Below are positions 55,438 through 64,000 of a DNA stretch of 64,000 bases, one piece after another. Both the position numbers and the translations under genes were made by a program. Under the pieces are notes generated by a model. The model saw only the letters and a list, made by a program, of their open reading frames with translations, ran no database searches and was not told the DNA's origin. The stretch's first letter is position 1. Every line of letters begins with the position of its first letter. The stretch spans positions 1,178,001-1,242,000 of the forward strand of contig NZ_JACHMC010000001.1 of NCBI RefSeq assembly GCF_014204815.1, in the 5' to 3' direction. Origin of the DNA: Micrococcus flavus (GTDB lineage Bacteria > Actinomycetota > Actinomycetes > Actinomycetales > Micrococcaceae).

Positions 55438-55947
55438 GTGGCCCGACGCTCCCCCGCCCCCTCCGGCGCCCCCACGCCCGCGGTCCAGGTCCTCCTGGAC
55501 GCGGGCGTGGCGCATCGGGTGCTCTCCTTCGACGCCGGAGCCGACGCCGCAGGGCCCGGCCTCGGCGTTCAGGCCGCCGAGGCCCTCGGCGTGCCGCCCG
55601 AGCGCACCTTCAAGACGCTCATGGTGGCCCTGCCCGACGGCGACCTCGCCGCGTGCTGCATTCCCGTGAGCGGCCGGCTGGACCTGCGGGCCGCGGCGGC
55701 CGCCCTCGGGGTGAAGCGGGTGGCGCTGGCCGAGCTCGCCGTCGCCGAGCGGCGCACCGGCTACGTGCGCGGGGGCATCTCCCCGCTGGGCCAGCGGCGC
55801 CGCCACCGGGTGGTGGTGGACGCCTCCGCGCTCGCGGGCGGACGCATGTACGTCTCCGCCGGCCAGCGGGGCCTGGACCTCGAGCTGGACCCGGAGGACC
55901 TGGTGCGGCTCACCCAGGCCGTGGTGGCCGACGTCGTCGCCGCCTGA
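55438..55947 (+). CDS. YbaK/EbsC-family Cys-tRNA(Pro) deacylase
   Basis: This 169-residue protein has the YbaK/ProXp fold that clears mischarged Cys-tRNA(Pro). Signatures are PPERTFKTLMVAL with the conserved Lys, AACCIPVSGRLDLRAAA, and TGYVRGGISPLGQRR with the G-G-x-S-P motif. The GTG start lies 6 bp after the sufE stop, so the two genes are co-transcribed. The Ala-rich start is variable in the family. Confidence 0.85.
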   Translation: MARRSPAPSGAPTPAVQVLLDAGVAHRVLSFDAGADAAGPGLGVQAAEALGVPPERTFKTLMVALPDGDLAACCIPVSGRLDLRAAAAALGVKRVALAELAVAERRTGYVRGGISPLGQRRRHRVVVDASALAGGRMYVSAGQRGLDLELDPEDLVRLTQAVVADVVAA

Positions 55948-55986
55948 GCCGCGCAGGGGTCCGGCGGCCGGGCCGACGGGGCGTCG

Positions 55987-58107
55987 TCAGCGCAGCAGGG
56001 CCGCGATCTCCTCGCCCAGCTGCGGGGCCAGCGTGCGGGCGAACGTGGCGGTCAGGTGGTTGGAGTCGAAGAACACGACCGCCTCCCCCACCACGGGCGC
56101 GCACTCGCCCTCGCCGGGGCAGATCAGGTGGGTCAGGTCGATCACATCCCACTCGGGGTCCCGGCCGGCGGCCGCGGTGAGCTCGGGCGCCCCGGAGTCG
56201 GCGATCGCCTCCGCCCGGTCGTAGGCGCACGCGGCCGGGTCGTCCGGGTTCTGCTCGAGGCACCGCGGGACGTTGAGCCCTGCCCACGGGGAGTCCTGGA
56301 CGACCGCGAGACGGCCGGCATGCGGGGCGAGACGACGCCAGGCCTCGGCCATGCCCTCCTCGTAGGAGGGCCCGGAGAGCGTGTCGTGGGAGGCGGCCGT
56401 GACGAGGACGAGGTCCGGCCGCAGCCGCTCGGCGACCCCGGGGAGGCGCTCGTTCCACTCGCCGCAGGCGGTGTACTCCTCGCCGTCGTGCTCGGTCACA
56501 GCCGTGGACACCCCGCAGGAGGCCTTCGTGTGGGAGACCACGCGCCAGTCGCGCTCCTCCGCGAGGACCTCCAGGGGCGCGGTCCACTGGCTGGCGTGGG
56601 AGTCGCCCAGCAGGAGGATCACCGTCTCGGCGTCCGGGTCGCCGAACTCGCACGCCTGCGGCTCGACGTCCGTGTAGCCCAGCTGGCAGCCCTCCAGGTG
56701 GGCCGGGGAGCGGTCATCGTCGGCGACGGCCGGGGCGGGGACCATGCGGCCGCCGCCCGCGAGCGCGGCCATGGGGTCCTCTCCGGAAGCCGGTGCCTGG
56801 GCGCCGGCGACCTGGACGTCCGTGCCCGGCCGCTGCGGGACGGCGGCGACGCCGGCGGTGAGGACGAGGGCCCCGAGGGCGGCGGAGGCGGCCATGCCCA
56901 CGCCGCCGCGGGTGAGGGCCCGGCGTCGCCCGGCCAGGACGGGCCCGTGCAGGGCCGGCAGCTCGACGGCGCGACGCAGCAGCCAGGCCAGCCCCACGGA
57001 GGCCAGTGCGAGCGTCAGCCCCAGCCACAGGGGCAGGCGGGCGTCGGGGAAGCGCCACGCGGCGAGGGTCAGCACCGGCCAATGCACGAGGTACAGGGAG
57101 TAGGACAGGTCGCCGATCCACTGCATCGGCCGGGTGGCCAGCAGGCGGGCCGGATGCCAGGCGGTGGAGCCGTCCTCGTGGGCGCCGGCGAGGATGACCA
57201 ACGCCGATCCCGCCACGGGGACGGCGGCCACGACGCCCGGGTAGGCGGCCTCACCGGAGATCGCGACCAGCGCCACGGCGATCATCGCCAGTCCGACCCA
57301 GCCGAGCCCGGCGCGGACGGCGGCGGGGATCACCGGCAGGACCACGAGGGCCGCGGCCAGGGCGGCGCCGAGGGCCAGCTCCCACACGCGCGTCGTGGTG
57401 ACGAAGTAGGCCGCCCCCGGGTCGGTGGAGGAGTGGACGGCGGAGTGGACGAAGGACGCCAGCCCCAGCACGCCGGCCGTCAGGAGGACGCGCCGCGCGG
57501 CCACGGGCGCGCTGGGACGCCGTCGGACGGGGCCGGACGCGGCGGCGTCGGACCGGCGGCCGCGTCGGATCAGGGCGCCCGCACCGACGGTGACCAGGAC
57601 CACGAGCAGGGGCCAGAAGAGGTAGAACTGCTCCTCCACGGCCAGCGACCAGTAGTGCTGGTAGGGGCTGGCAGCCTCCTCCTGCGCGAAGTAGTCGGTG
57701 CTCTCCGCGGCGAAGAGCCAGTTGACCACGCTCAGGGCGGAGGCGACGGCGGTGGCGCCCAGGCGCGCCCACTCTCCCGCGGGCATCACGAGCATCCCGG
57801 CGGCGAGCGTGAGCACCAGGACCACGAGCGCCGCGGGCAGGATGCGGCGGGCCCGGCGGGCGTAGAACTCGGTCAGGGCCACCCGGCCGGTCCGGTCCAC
57901 CTCCTTGAGCAGCAGCCCGGTGATCAGGAAGCCGGAGATGACGAAGAAGACGTCCACCCCCACGAATCCGCCCGGCACGGCGGTGACGCCGGCGTGGAAG
58001 ACCAGGACCGCCAGGACCGCCACGGCGCGCAGGCCCTGAATGTCCCCGCGGAAGCGGTGCAGGCCGAGCCCGGGGGTCAGCGGACGGGGTGCGGTGGGCG
58101 GGGCCAT
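55987..58107 (-). CDS. OafA-type membrane acyltransferase fused to an SGNH domain
   Basis: This 706-residue protein has an N-terminal acyltransferase-3 domain of about ten transmembrane helices (residues 20-400). It opens with FRGDIQGLRAVAVLAVLVFHAG, contains FFVISGFLITGLLL and YQHYWSLAVEEQFYLFWPLL. A linker helix (about 420-440) leads to an extracytoplasmic SGNH hydrolase-like domain (about 500-706) with GDSHASQW as block I and DSNHLT as block V. Such fusions O-acetylate cell-wall or surface polysaccharides. It lies 20 bp after the phosphatidyltransferase gene on the same strand, in the place where mycobacteria have PIM genes. Confidence 0.9.
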   Translation of the reverse strand: MAPPTAPRPLTPGLGLHRFRGDIQGLRAVAVLAVLVFHAGVTAVPGGFVGVDVFFVISGFLITGLLLKEVDRTGRVALTEFYARRARRILPAALVVLVLTLAAGMLVMPAGEWARLGATAVASALSVVNWLFAAESTDYFAQEEAASPYQHYWSLAVEEQFYLFWPLLVVLVTVGAGALIRRGRRSDAAASGPVRRRPSAPVAARRVLLTAGVLGLASFVHSAVHSSTDPGAAYFVTTTRVWELALGAALAAALVVLPVIPAAVRAGLGWVGLAMIAVALVAISGEAAYPGVVAAVPVAGSALVILAGAHEDGSTAWHPARLLATRPMQWIGDLSYSLYLVHWPVLTLAAWRFPDARLPLWLGLTLALASVGLAWLLRRAVELPALHGPVLAGRRRALTRGGVGMAASAALGALVLTAGVAAVPQRPGTDVQVAGAQAPASGEDPMAALAGGGRMVPAPAVADDDRSPAHLEGCQLGYTDVEPQACEFGDPDAETVILLLGDSHASQWTAPLEVLAEERDWRVVSHTKASCGVSTAVTEHDGEEYTACGEWNERLPGVAERLRPDLVLVTAASHDTLSGPSYEEGMAEAWRRLAPHAGRLAVVQDSPWAGLNVPRCLEQNPDDPAACAYDRAEAIADSGAPELTAAAGRDPEWDVIDLTHLICPGEGECAPVVGEAVVFFDSNHLTATFARTLAPQLGEEIAALLR

Positions 58108-58127
58108 GGGTCTCCTGGTGGGTCGGC

Positions 58128-58739
58128 TCAGGGGGCGGGACGGGTCTGGCGGCGCACGGCCGCCACCCGCTGCAGGACGGTGATCAGGGAGGCGGCGGCG
58201 AGCAGGGCCAGGACGGCGGTGAGCACGACGGTCGGCAGACCCAGACCGGTCAGCCCGGCGAAGACCAGGGTCAGCACGAGCCGCTCGGCGCGCTCGGCCA
58301 CGCCGCCGGACGCGGTCAGGCCCAGGGACTCCGCCTTGGCCCGGACGTAGGACACGAGCATCCCCAGGGCCAGGCACACCCCGGCCAGCACCCCCACAGG
58401 GGCCGCCTGCCCGGCGCCGAAGCCCCACCAGCACAGGGCCAGGAAGATGGATGCGTCCTGCACCCGGTCCAGGGTGGAGTCCAGGAAGGAACCCCAGGGC
58501 CCGGTGGTGCCGGCCTCGCGGGCCATGATCCCGTCCACGAGGTCCGAGAAGACGAACAGCGTGATCACGATCGTGCCCCAGAAGAGCTGGTCCATCGGGT
58601 AGAGGATCAGCGCCGCGGCGCTCACGCCCACCGTGCCCGCCACGGTCACCGCGTCCGGGCTCACCCCCGCACGCAGCAGGGCGCGGGCCACCGGGGTGAA
58701 CAGGCGGGTGGTGGCCCCGCGGGCGTGGCGGTCCAGCAT
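58128..58739 (-). CDS. pgsA: CDP-alcohol phosphatidyltransferase (phosphatidylinositol phosphate synthase type)
   Basis: This 203-residue membrane enzyme has about six transmembrane helices. The catalytic motif D-G-x2-A-R-x8-G-x3-D-x3-D is complete (DGIMAR, then GSFLDSTLD). The order thrS-HIT-pgsA is the same as Rv2614c-Rv2613c-Rv2612c, whose PgsA1 makes phosphatidylinositol phosphate from CDP-diacylglycerol and inositol phosphate. That role is therefore the best guess, with glycerol phosphate as the alternative acceptor. The ATG overlaps the stop of the HIT gene (TGATG). Confidence 0.88.
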   Translation of the reverse strand: MLDRHARGATTRLFTPVARALLRAGVSPDAVTVAGTVGVSAAALILYPMDQLFWGTIVITLFVFSDLVDGIMAREAGTTGPWGSFLDSTLDRVQDASIFLALCWWGFGAGQAAPVGVLAGVCLALGMLVSYVRAKAESLGLTASGGVAERAERLVLTLVFAGLTGLGLPTVVLTAVLALLAAASLITVLQRVAAVRRQTRPAP

Positions 58740-59449
58740 CAGGCGGACGCCCCCGGGGTGCGGGGGGCGTCCGTGCCGGTGGGCGCGGACGAGGCGGCCT
58801 GCGTGTTGCGCTCGCGCCGGGCGGCGTGCTCGGCGGCGGCCTGCGGCCAGACCCGCGCGAGGATCTCGCGGGTCTGCCCGAGTGTCTGGGACATGTTCTT
58901 GGTGTGGGCGATGATCGGCAGGAAGTTCCCGTCCCCCGTCCAGCGCGGCACCACGTGCTGGTGCAGGTGCGCGGCGATCCCCGCACCCCCGGCCACGCCC
59001 TGGTTCATGCCCAGGTTGTAGCCCTTGGGGCGGGTGGCGGCCTCGAAGGCGAGCATCGCGGTCTGCGCCAGGTCCGCCATCTCCCGCGTCTCCTCGGCGG
59101 TGGCGTCGGTGTACATGGGGATGTGGCGGTACGGGCACACCAGGAGGTGGCCCGGGTTGTACGGGTACAGGTTGAGGATCACGAAGCACGTGGCGCCCCG
59201 GTGGACGATCAGGGAGGACTCGTCGTCGCGGGCCGGGGCCGCGCAGAACGGGCACGTGTGTTCGTCCGTGACCTGGTCCGGGCCGGCCTGGATGTAGGCC
59301 ATGCGGTGCGGGTTCCAGAGCCGCTCGAACGGGTCCGGCACGCCGGGCAGGGCGAAGGCGTCCGTGGTCGCGGCATCCCCCGCCGGGTCCCCGTACGGGG
59401 ACCCGGCGGGACCGCCGGCGTGGGCGCCGTCGTCGTCGGGGCCGGTCAC
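58739..59449 (-). CDS. HIT-family hydrolase, AP4A phosphorylase-like
   Basis: This 236-residue protein has the HIT signature [10 protein letters not shown] (H-x-H-x-H). [12 protein letters not shown] supplies a zinc-type Cys pair, and [10 protein letters not shown] precedes it. The Mycobacterium homologue in the same position between thrS and pgsA (Rv2613c) is a diadenosine tetraphosphate phosphorylase, a likely function here. The first 35 residues are a low-complexity Gly/Asp extension. The GTG start overlaps the thrS stop (GTGA). Confidence 0.88.
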   Translation of the reverse strand: MTGPDDDGAHAGGPAGSPYGDPAGDAATTDAFALPGVPDPFERLWNPHRMAYIQAGPDQVTDEHTCPFCAAPARDDESSLIVHRGATCFVILNLYPYNPGHLLVCPYRHIPMYTDATAEETREMADLAQTAMLAFEAATRPKGYNLGMNQGVAGGAGIAAHLHQHVVPRWTGDGNFLPIIAHTKNMSQTLGQTREILARVWPQAAAEHAARRERNTQAASSAPTGTDAPRTPGASA

Positions 59450-61464
59450 GGGGTCACCTCGCGGTCCCGCACCGCCTTCACGATGCGGGCCACGGCCTCG
59501 TCCACCGGGACGCCGTTGTCCTGCGTGCCGTCCCGGAAGCGGAAGGAGACCGCGCCGGCCTCGGCGTCCTCGCCGCCGGCGATCAGCACGAACGGCACCT
59601 TCTCCTTGGACGCGGAGCGGATCTTCTTCGGGAAGCGGTCCGAGGAGTCGTCCAGGCGCGCCCGGATCCCCTCGGCGCGCAGGCGCGCGACGACGTCGCC
59701 CAGGTAGTCGTTGAACGCCTCGGCCACCGGGATGGCCACGACCTGCTCGGGCGCGAGCCACGCCGGGAAGGCGCCCGCGTAGTGCTCGGTCAGGACGCCG
59801 AGGAAGCGCTCGATCGAGCCGAACAGGGCGCGGTGGATCATCACGGGACGCTGACGGGTGCCGTCGGCGGCCTGGTACTCGAGGTCGAAGCGCTCGGGCA
59901 GGTTGAAGTCCAGCTGGATGGTGGACATCTGCCACGTGCGGCCGATCGCGTCGCGGGCCTGCACGGAGATCTTCGGGCCGTAGAAGGCGGCGCCCCCCGG
60001 GTCCGGGACCAGCTGCAGGCCGGAGGCCTCGGCGACCTCGGCGAGGGTGCGCGTGGCCTCCTCCCAGATCTCGTCCGAGCCGACGGACTTCTCCGGGTCC
60101 TTGGTGGAGAGCTCCAGGTAGAAGTCGTCCAGGCCGTAGTCCTTGAGCAGGTCGAGGACGAAGGTCAGCGTGGTGGTGAGCTCCTCCTGCATCTGCTCGC
60201 GGGTGCAGTAGATGTGGGCGTCGTCCTGGGTCATGCCGCGCACGCGGGTGAGGCCGTGGACCACCCCGGACTTCTCGTACCGGTACACCTGCCCGAACTC
60301 GAACAGCCGCAGCGGCAGCTCGCGGTAGGAGCGCCCGCGGGAGCGGAACACCAGATTGTGCATGGGGCAGTTCATGGGCTTGAGGTAGTAGTTCTGCCCC
60401 TGCTTGGTGATCTGCCCGGTCTCCGGGTCGCGCTGCTCGTCGATCTGCATGGGCGGGAACATGCCGTCGGCGTACCAGTCGAGGTGCCCGGAGACCTCGT
60501 AGAGGTGCTGCTTGGTGATGTGCGGGGTGTACACGAACTCGTACCCGGCCTGCTCGTGGCGGGTCCGCGAGTAGTCCTCCATCTGCTTGCGGATCACGCC
60601 GCCGCGGGGATGGAAGACGGGCAGGCCCGAGCCGAGCTCGTCCGGGAAGGAGAACAGGTCCAGCTCGGCGCCGAGCTTGCGGTGGTCGCGACGCTCGGCC
60701 TCGGCCAGGCGCTCCTGGTAGGCCTTGAGGTCCTCCTTGGAGGCCCACGCGGTGCCGTAGATGCGCTGCAGCTGCTTGTTCTTCTCGTTGCCGAGCCAGT
60801 ACGCGGCGGCGGAGCGGGTCAGGGCGAAGCCGTTGCCGATCAGCTTGGTGCTGGGCAGGTGGGGGCCGCGGCAGAGGTCGCACCACACGGCGTCGCCGGA
60901 CTTGCGCTCCACGTTGTCGTAGATCGTGATCTCGCCGGCGCCGACCTCCACGGAGGCGCCCTCGCCGGCGTTCTCGGCGTCGTCCTTCTTGCCGAGCAGC
61001 TCGAGCTTGTACGGCTCGTCCGCCATCTCGGCGCGGGCCTCGTCCTCGGTGACCACGCGGCGGCGGAAGGTCTGGCCGGACTTGACGATGCGCTGCATCA
61101 TCTTCTCCAGCTGCTTGAGGTCCTCCGGGGTGAAGGGCTCGGCCACGTCGAAGTCGAAGTAGAAGCCGTCCATGATGAACGGGCCGATGCCGAGCTTGGC
61201 GTCCGGACGCAGCTGCTGCACCGCCTGGGCCATGACGTGGGCGGTGGAGTGGCGCAGCACGTCCAGGCCGTCCGGCTCGGTGAGGTCCACCGACTCCACG
61301 GACTCGCCGCCGTGCAGCTCGCGGGAGAGGTCCCAGAGCCGCCCGTCCACGCGCATCACCACCGTGGTGGGCTGGTCCGCGAAGAGCTCGGTGCCGGTGA
61401 TGCCGTGGGTCACCTCCCGCATCTGTCCGTCGACGGTCAGCAGGATGTTGTTCGGCTCGCTCAC
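59446..61464 (-). CDS. thrS: Threonyl-tRNA synthetase
   Basis: This 672-residue class II synthetase has an N-terminal TGS domain (about 1-65), an editing domain with the H-x3-H motif [10 protein letters not shown], a catalytic core and a C-terminal anticodon-binding domain. Motif 2 reads [21 protein letters not shown] followed by [18 protein letters not shown] zinc-type Cys is in MNCPMH. The GTG start has GAGGAG about 6 bp upstream. It heads thrS-HIT-pgsA-acyltransferase. Confidence 0.96.
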   Translation of the reverse strand: MSEPNNILLTVDGQMREVTHGITGTELFADQPTTVVMRVDGRLWDLSRELHGGESVESVDLTEPDGLDVLRHSTAHVMAQAVQQLRPDAKLGIGPFIMDGFYFDFDVAEPFTPEDLKQLEKMMQRIVKSGQTFRRRVVTEDEARAEMADEPYKLELLGKKDDAENAGEGASVEVGAGEITIYDNVERKSGDAVWCDLCRGPHLPSTKLIGNGFALTRSAAAYWLGNEKNKQLQRIYGTAWASKEDLKAYQERLAEAERRDHRKLGAELDLFSFPDELGSGLPVFHPRGGVIRKQMEDYSRTRHEQAGYEFVYTPHITKQHLYEVSGHLDWYADGMFPPMQIDEQRDPETGQITKQGQNYYLKPMNCPMHNLVFRSRGRSYRELPLRLFEFGQVYRYEKSGVVHGLTRVRGMTQDDAHIYCTREQMQEELTTTLTFVLDLLKDYGLDDFYLELSTKDPEKSVGSDEIWEEATRTLAEVAEASGLQLVPDPGGAAFYGPKISVQARDAIGRTWQMSTIQLDFNLPERFDLEYQAADGTRQRPVMIHRALFGSIERFLGVLTEHYAGAFPAWLAPEQVVAIPVAEAFNDYLGDVVARLRAEGIRARLDDSSDRFPKKIRSASKEKVPFVLIAGGEDAEAGAVSFRFRDGTQDNGVPVDEAVARIVKAVRDREVTP

Positions 61465-61534
61465 GAGTGCTCCTCAATCGGGTCAGGCTTCCGGGCGGGT
61501 GGCGTACGGGGGCCACCGCCAGCCGCGGTCCATT

Positions 61535-64000
61535 CTAGGCGGGCGGGACCAGGCGGGAGGCCGGGGCGGCCGCTCCCTGCGGTGCGGGCGCGGGGGCGGG
61601 TCCCGGCCGGGCCGCCACCCGGGCGGCCATGGGCACCGCGACGTCGGGACGCACCTTCACCGGCCACCCCCCGGTGCCGTGGTGCGGGATGTCCGGCACG
61701 GCGCCCGGGACCTCGACGCCGCGGCGGCGCAGGGCGGCGGAGCGGCGGTCCGCGGCGAGCCAGGCACGCCAGCGGTCACGGGTGGCGTCCAGGTAGTCCG
61801 GGTCCGGGAGCGTCTCGGGGCGGTGCAGATCCCACGCGCGGACCGCCTGCACGGACACCGCCCGGGCGCCGGTGCGGCGGACGGTGCCCTCGATCAGCAG
61901 CAGCCGCGCGGAGAAGAGCATCTCCCCCGAGGCGTGCTGGGCCTCGGTGAAGAAGGAGGCGTCCACGCAGCCGGTGCCGTCGTCCACCGAGAGGAACACC
62001 ACGCGCTTGCCCGAGCGCATGGGCGGGGTCTGGGTGGCCACCCGCACCCCGGCCACGAGCACGCGGGACTGGGTGCGCCGGGACAGCAGGTCCTTCGCCC
62101 GCGTGACGCCGAGGGCGTCCAGGTAGGGGGCGTGGGAGTCCATGAGGTGGGCGGTCACGTCCAGGGCGGTGAGGTCCAGCTCGGTGCGCACCGCCGCGTC
62201 CCGGGACGGTTCGGGGAACAGCGGGGCCAGGGCCGTCAGCTCGGTGTCCGGCAGGTCCAGGGCGAGCTGCCCGTCCACCTGGCGCGGCCGGGATGGCCGC
62301 GAGCGCCGCGCGGCGCGGCCGGGGGCGTCGCTGCGCGTGGCGGAGTGCTGCAGCTCGAGGTGGTGGACGAGGTCGGTGCGGGAGGCGCCGCCGGGGGGCA
62401 GGAGGCAGTCGAGGGCCCCGAGCTGGGCGAGGCGTTCGAGGCTGCGGGCGGTGGGGCGGGCCCGGTCCCGGACGTCGGCGAGGCTCGCGTAGGGCCGTCC
62501 GGCGTCGAGACGGTCGATCTCGGCGTCGCTGAGCCCGGAGAGGGCGGTGAGGGGCAGGCGGATGCCCCAGCGGTCGGCGTCGGAGGGGGCGGCGTCGGGG
62601 ACGCTCCGTCCTGTGGGGCGCCCGTCCACCTCGGGATGGGAGGGGATGCGCTCGACGCGGACGTGGCGGGTGGAGCGGTTGACGTCCACGGGCAGGACGG
62701 GGATGCCCATGCGGCGGGCCTCGGCGACCATGAGGCGGGCGGGGTACATGCCGGGGTCGTGCTCGAGGATCGCGGCCATGAAGGCGGCGGGGTGGTGCGT
62801 CTTGAGCCACGCGGAGTGGTAGGTGGGCACGGCGAAGGCGGCCCCGTGGGCCTTGCAGAAGCCGAAGGAGCCGAAGGCGTGGAGGGTGGCCCAGACCTCG
62901 TCGATCACGTCGAGGCCGTAGCCCTTCTCGAGGGCGGCGGAGCGGAAGAACGCCTCGACCCGCCGCTCCTCGGGGCCGCCGATGAGGCGGCGCAGCTCGT
63001 CGGCGCGGGCGAGGCCGCAGCCGGTCATCACGTCCATGGTGCGCAGGACCTGCTCGTGGAAGACGGTGACGCCGTGGGTCTCGGCGAGGACGGGCTCGAG
63101 GTCGGGGTGGGGATAGTGGGCGGGGGCCCACCCGTGGCGGTGCTCGAGGAAGGGCCGGACCATGTCGGACTGCATGGGGCCGGGGCGGAAGAGGGAGATG
63201 TCCACGGTGAGGTCGTTGAACTCCCGCGGCTCGAGCTTGCCGATCAGCTCGCGCTGGCCGGGCGACTCGATCTGGAAGCAGCCGAGGGTGTGGGTGGTGC
63301 GGATCATCTCGTAGGTGGCGCGGTCGTCCAGGGGGACCTGCTCGAGGTCGATCCGCTCCCCCGTGGTGCGCTCCACCTCCTGGAGGGTGTAGGCGATCGC
63401 GGACTGCATGCGCACGCCGAGGATGTCGAGCTTGAGGAAGCCCATCGGGTCCATGTCGTGCTTGTCGAACTGGCTCATGGGCAGGCCCATGCCGGAGGGC
63501 TGGACGGGGGTGCGGTCCAGCAGGTGCGCGTCGGAGAGGATGACGCCGCAGGGGTGCATGGAGATGTGGCGGGGCAGGCGGTCCAGTCGCTCGGTGAGGT
63601 CGACGAGCAGGTCGAGCTGGTGGCGCCCCTCGCGGCGGCCCGAGTCGATGCGCCCGGCGAGGTCGGAGAGCTCGGGCATGCGGGTGAGGGCGCCGCGGAA
63701 GTCGGAGGCGGAGAAGCGCCAGAGCTGCTTGGCGATCCCGTCCACCTCGTGCTCGTCCATGCCGAGGGCCAGGCCGGCGTCGCGGACGGCGCCGCGGGCG
63801 CGGTAGGCGTTCTGCATGCTCATCAGGGTGGTGCGCTCGGGCCCGAAGCGGGCGACGACGGCGTGGTAGATCTCGTGCCGGCGGGCGGACTCCACGTCGA
63901 TGTCGATGTCCGGGAGGGTGGAGCGGTCGTCCGAGAGGAAGCGCTCCATGATCAGGCCGTTGGCCATGGGGTCCACGTGGGAGATCCGCAGGGCGTGGTT
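61535..64000 (-). CDS. dnaE2: Error-prone DNA polymerase DnaE2, C-terminal part (runs off the right edge)
   Basis: The frame is open to the window edge, so the N-terminal PHP domain and first part of the polymerase are missing. The catalytic Asp motif PDIDIDVESARRHEIY is present, followed by MSMQNAYRARGAVRDAG, the finger region, LGCFQIESPGQRELIGKL and FGFCKAHGAAFAVPTYHSAWLK. The C-terminal OB-type domain is near RVLVAGVRVATQTPP. The absence of the replicative tau-binding C-terminus and the ES-x-GQ sequence mark it as DnaE2/ImuC, the SOS-induced translesion enzyme. The companions imuA and imuB are not in the window. The tail after about residue 760 of the visible part is Pro/Ala rich. Confidence 0.92.
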   Translation of the reverse strand, partial: NHALRISHVDPMANGLIMERFLSDDRSTLPDIDIDVESARRHEIYHAVVARFGPERTTLMSMQNAYRARGAVRDAGLALGMDEHEVDGIAKQLWRFSASDFRGALTRMPELSDLAGRIDSGRREGRHQLDLLVDLTERLDRLPRHISMHPCGVILSDAHLLDRTPVQPSGMGLPMSQFDKHDMDPMGFLKLDILGVRMQSAIAYTLQEVERTTGERIDLEQVPLDDRATYEMIRTTHTLGCFQIESPGQRELIGKLEPREFNDLTVDISLFRPGPMQSDMVRPFLEHRHGWAPAHYPHPDLEPVLAETHGVTVFHEQVLRTMDVMTGCGLARADELRRLIGGPEERRVEAFFRSAALEKGYGLDVIDEVWATLHAFGSFGFCKAHGAAFAVPTYHSAWLKTHHPAAFMAAILEHDPGMYPARLMVAEARRMGIPVLPVDVNRSTRHVRVERIPSHPEVDGRPTGRSVPDAAPSDADRWGIRLPLTALSGLSDAEIDRLDAGRPYASLADVRDRARPTARSLERLAQLGALDCLLPPGGASRTDLVHHLELQHSATRSDAPGRAARRSRPSRPRQVDGQLALDLPDTELTALAPLFPEPSRDAAVRTELDLTALDVTAHLMDSHAPYLDALGVTRAKDLLSRRTQSRVLVAGVRVATQTPPMRSGKRVVFLSVDDGTGCVDASFFTEAQHASGEMLFSARLLLIEGTVRRTGARAVSVQAVRAWDLHRPETLPDPDYLDATRDRWRAWLAADRRSAALRRRGVEVPGAVPDIPHHGTGGWPVKVRPDVAVPMAARVAARPGPAPAPAPQGAAAPASRLVPPA

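Noticed and set aside
1-64000. CRISPR arrays, integrase genes or attachment sites
   Set aside because: No regularly spaced repeats were seen and no integrase is present next to the tRNA genes. The tRNA-Gly duplicates are full functional genes and not att-type partial repeats.

Overview
The window looks like chromosome from a very GC-rich actinobacterium of the Micrococcaceae, most likely Micrococcus (inference). The evidence is GC-dominated codon use throughout, GTG starts, 4-nt GTGA/ATGA overlaps inside operons, many predicted leaderless starts with a TAnnnT box 6-8 nt before the start codon, and gene order matching the actinobacterial his-trp-lgt-pyk-pdtaR-polA-rpsA and fmt-rsmB-rpe-rib blocks. 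No rRNA, CRISPR array, complete prophage or complete insertion sequence was seen.

Layout. 1-7.4 kb (minus): rpsA, two tandem Eis-like acetyltransferases and polA. 7.4-8.0 kb (plus): a hotdog thioesterase. 8.0-14.2 kb (minus): an Mrp Na+/H+ antiporter operon (A/B fusion, C, D, E, F, G), preceded by a 42-codon ORF and tRNA-Leu. 14.6-15.3 kb (plus): a PdtaR-type antiterminator response regulator with a possible leader peptide. 15.3-23.0 kb (minus): pyk, gltD, gltB. 23.1-30.1 kb (minus): a long operon hisI-trpE-(two membrane proteins)-trpC-trpB-trpA-lgt, closed by a 15-bp hairpin. 30.1-32.9 kb: a TIGR03085-type protein (plus) facing the hisE-hisG-hisF operon (minus).

32.9-39.1 kb is an accessory island between hisE and ribH, genes that are usually close neighbours in actinobacteria. 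It holds a GNAT remnant, an orphan leaderless gene, a CmtR gene cut by a 71-bp pair of IS ends, a CadC/SmtB-like sensor with a CDF metal exporter and a tiny membrane protein, a divergent merA/merR pair around a perfect 24-bp palindrome, and the end of a plasmid partition operon (5'-truncated parA plus a ribbon-helix-helix partner).

39.3-43.8 kb (minus): a riboflavin operon ribM-ribD-ribE-ribBA-ribH under an FMN riboswitch. 43.8-46.3 kb (minus): three unrecognised genes between rpe and the riboswitch. 46.3-50.7 kb (minus): rpe, rsmB, fmt and a PD-(D/E)XK nuclease-like gene. 50.8-51.2 kb (plus): four tRNAs (Gly, Cys, Val, Gly). 51.4-56.0 kb: zapE (minus), sulfurtransferase (plus), an HAAAP amino acid transporter (minus), and sufE plus a YbaK deacylase (plus). 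56.0-64.0 kb (minus): a large OafA/SGNH acyltransferase, a phosphatidylinositol-phosphate-synthase-type enzyme, an HIT protein, thrS, and dnaE2 running off the right edge.

The backbone is anabolic (glutamate, tryptophan, histidine, riboflavin) with translation and DNA-repair housekeeping. The novelty is concentrated in the metal/plasmid island, the orphan cluster upstream of the rib operon, and several very small ORFs with clear translation or promoter signals.
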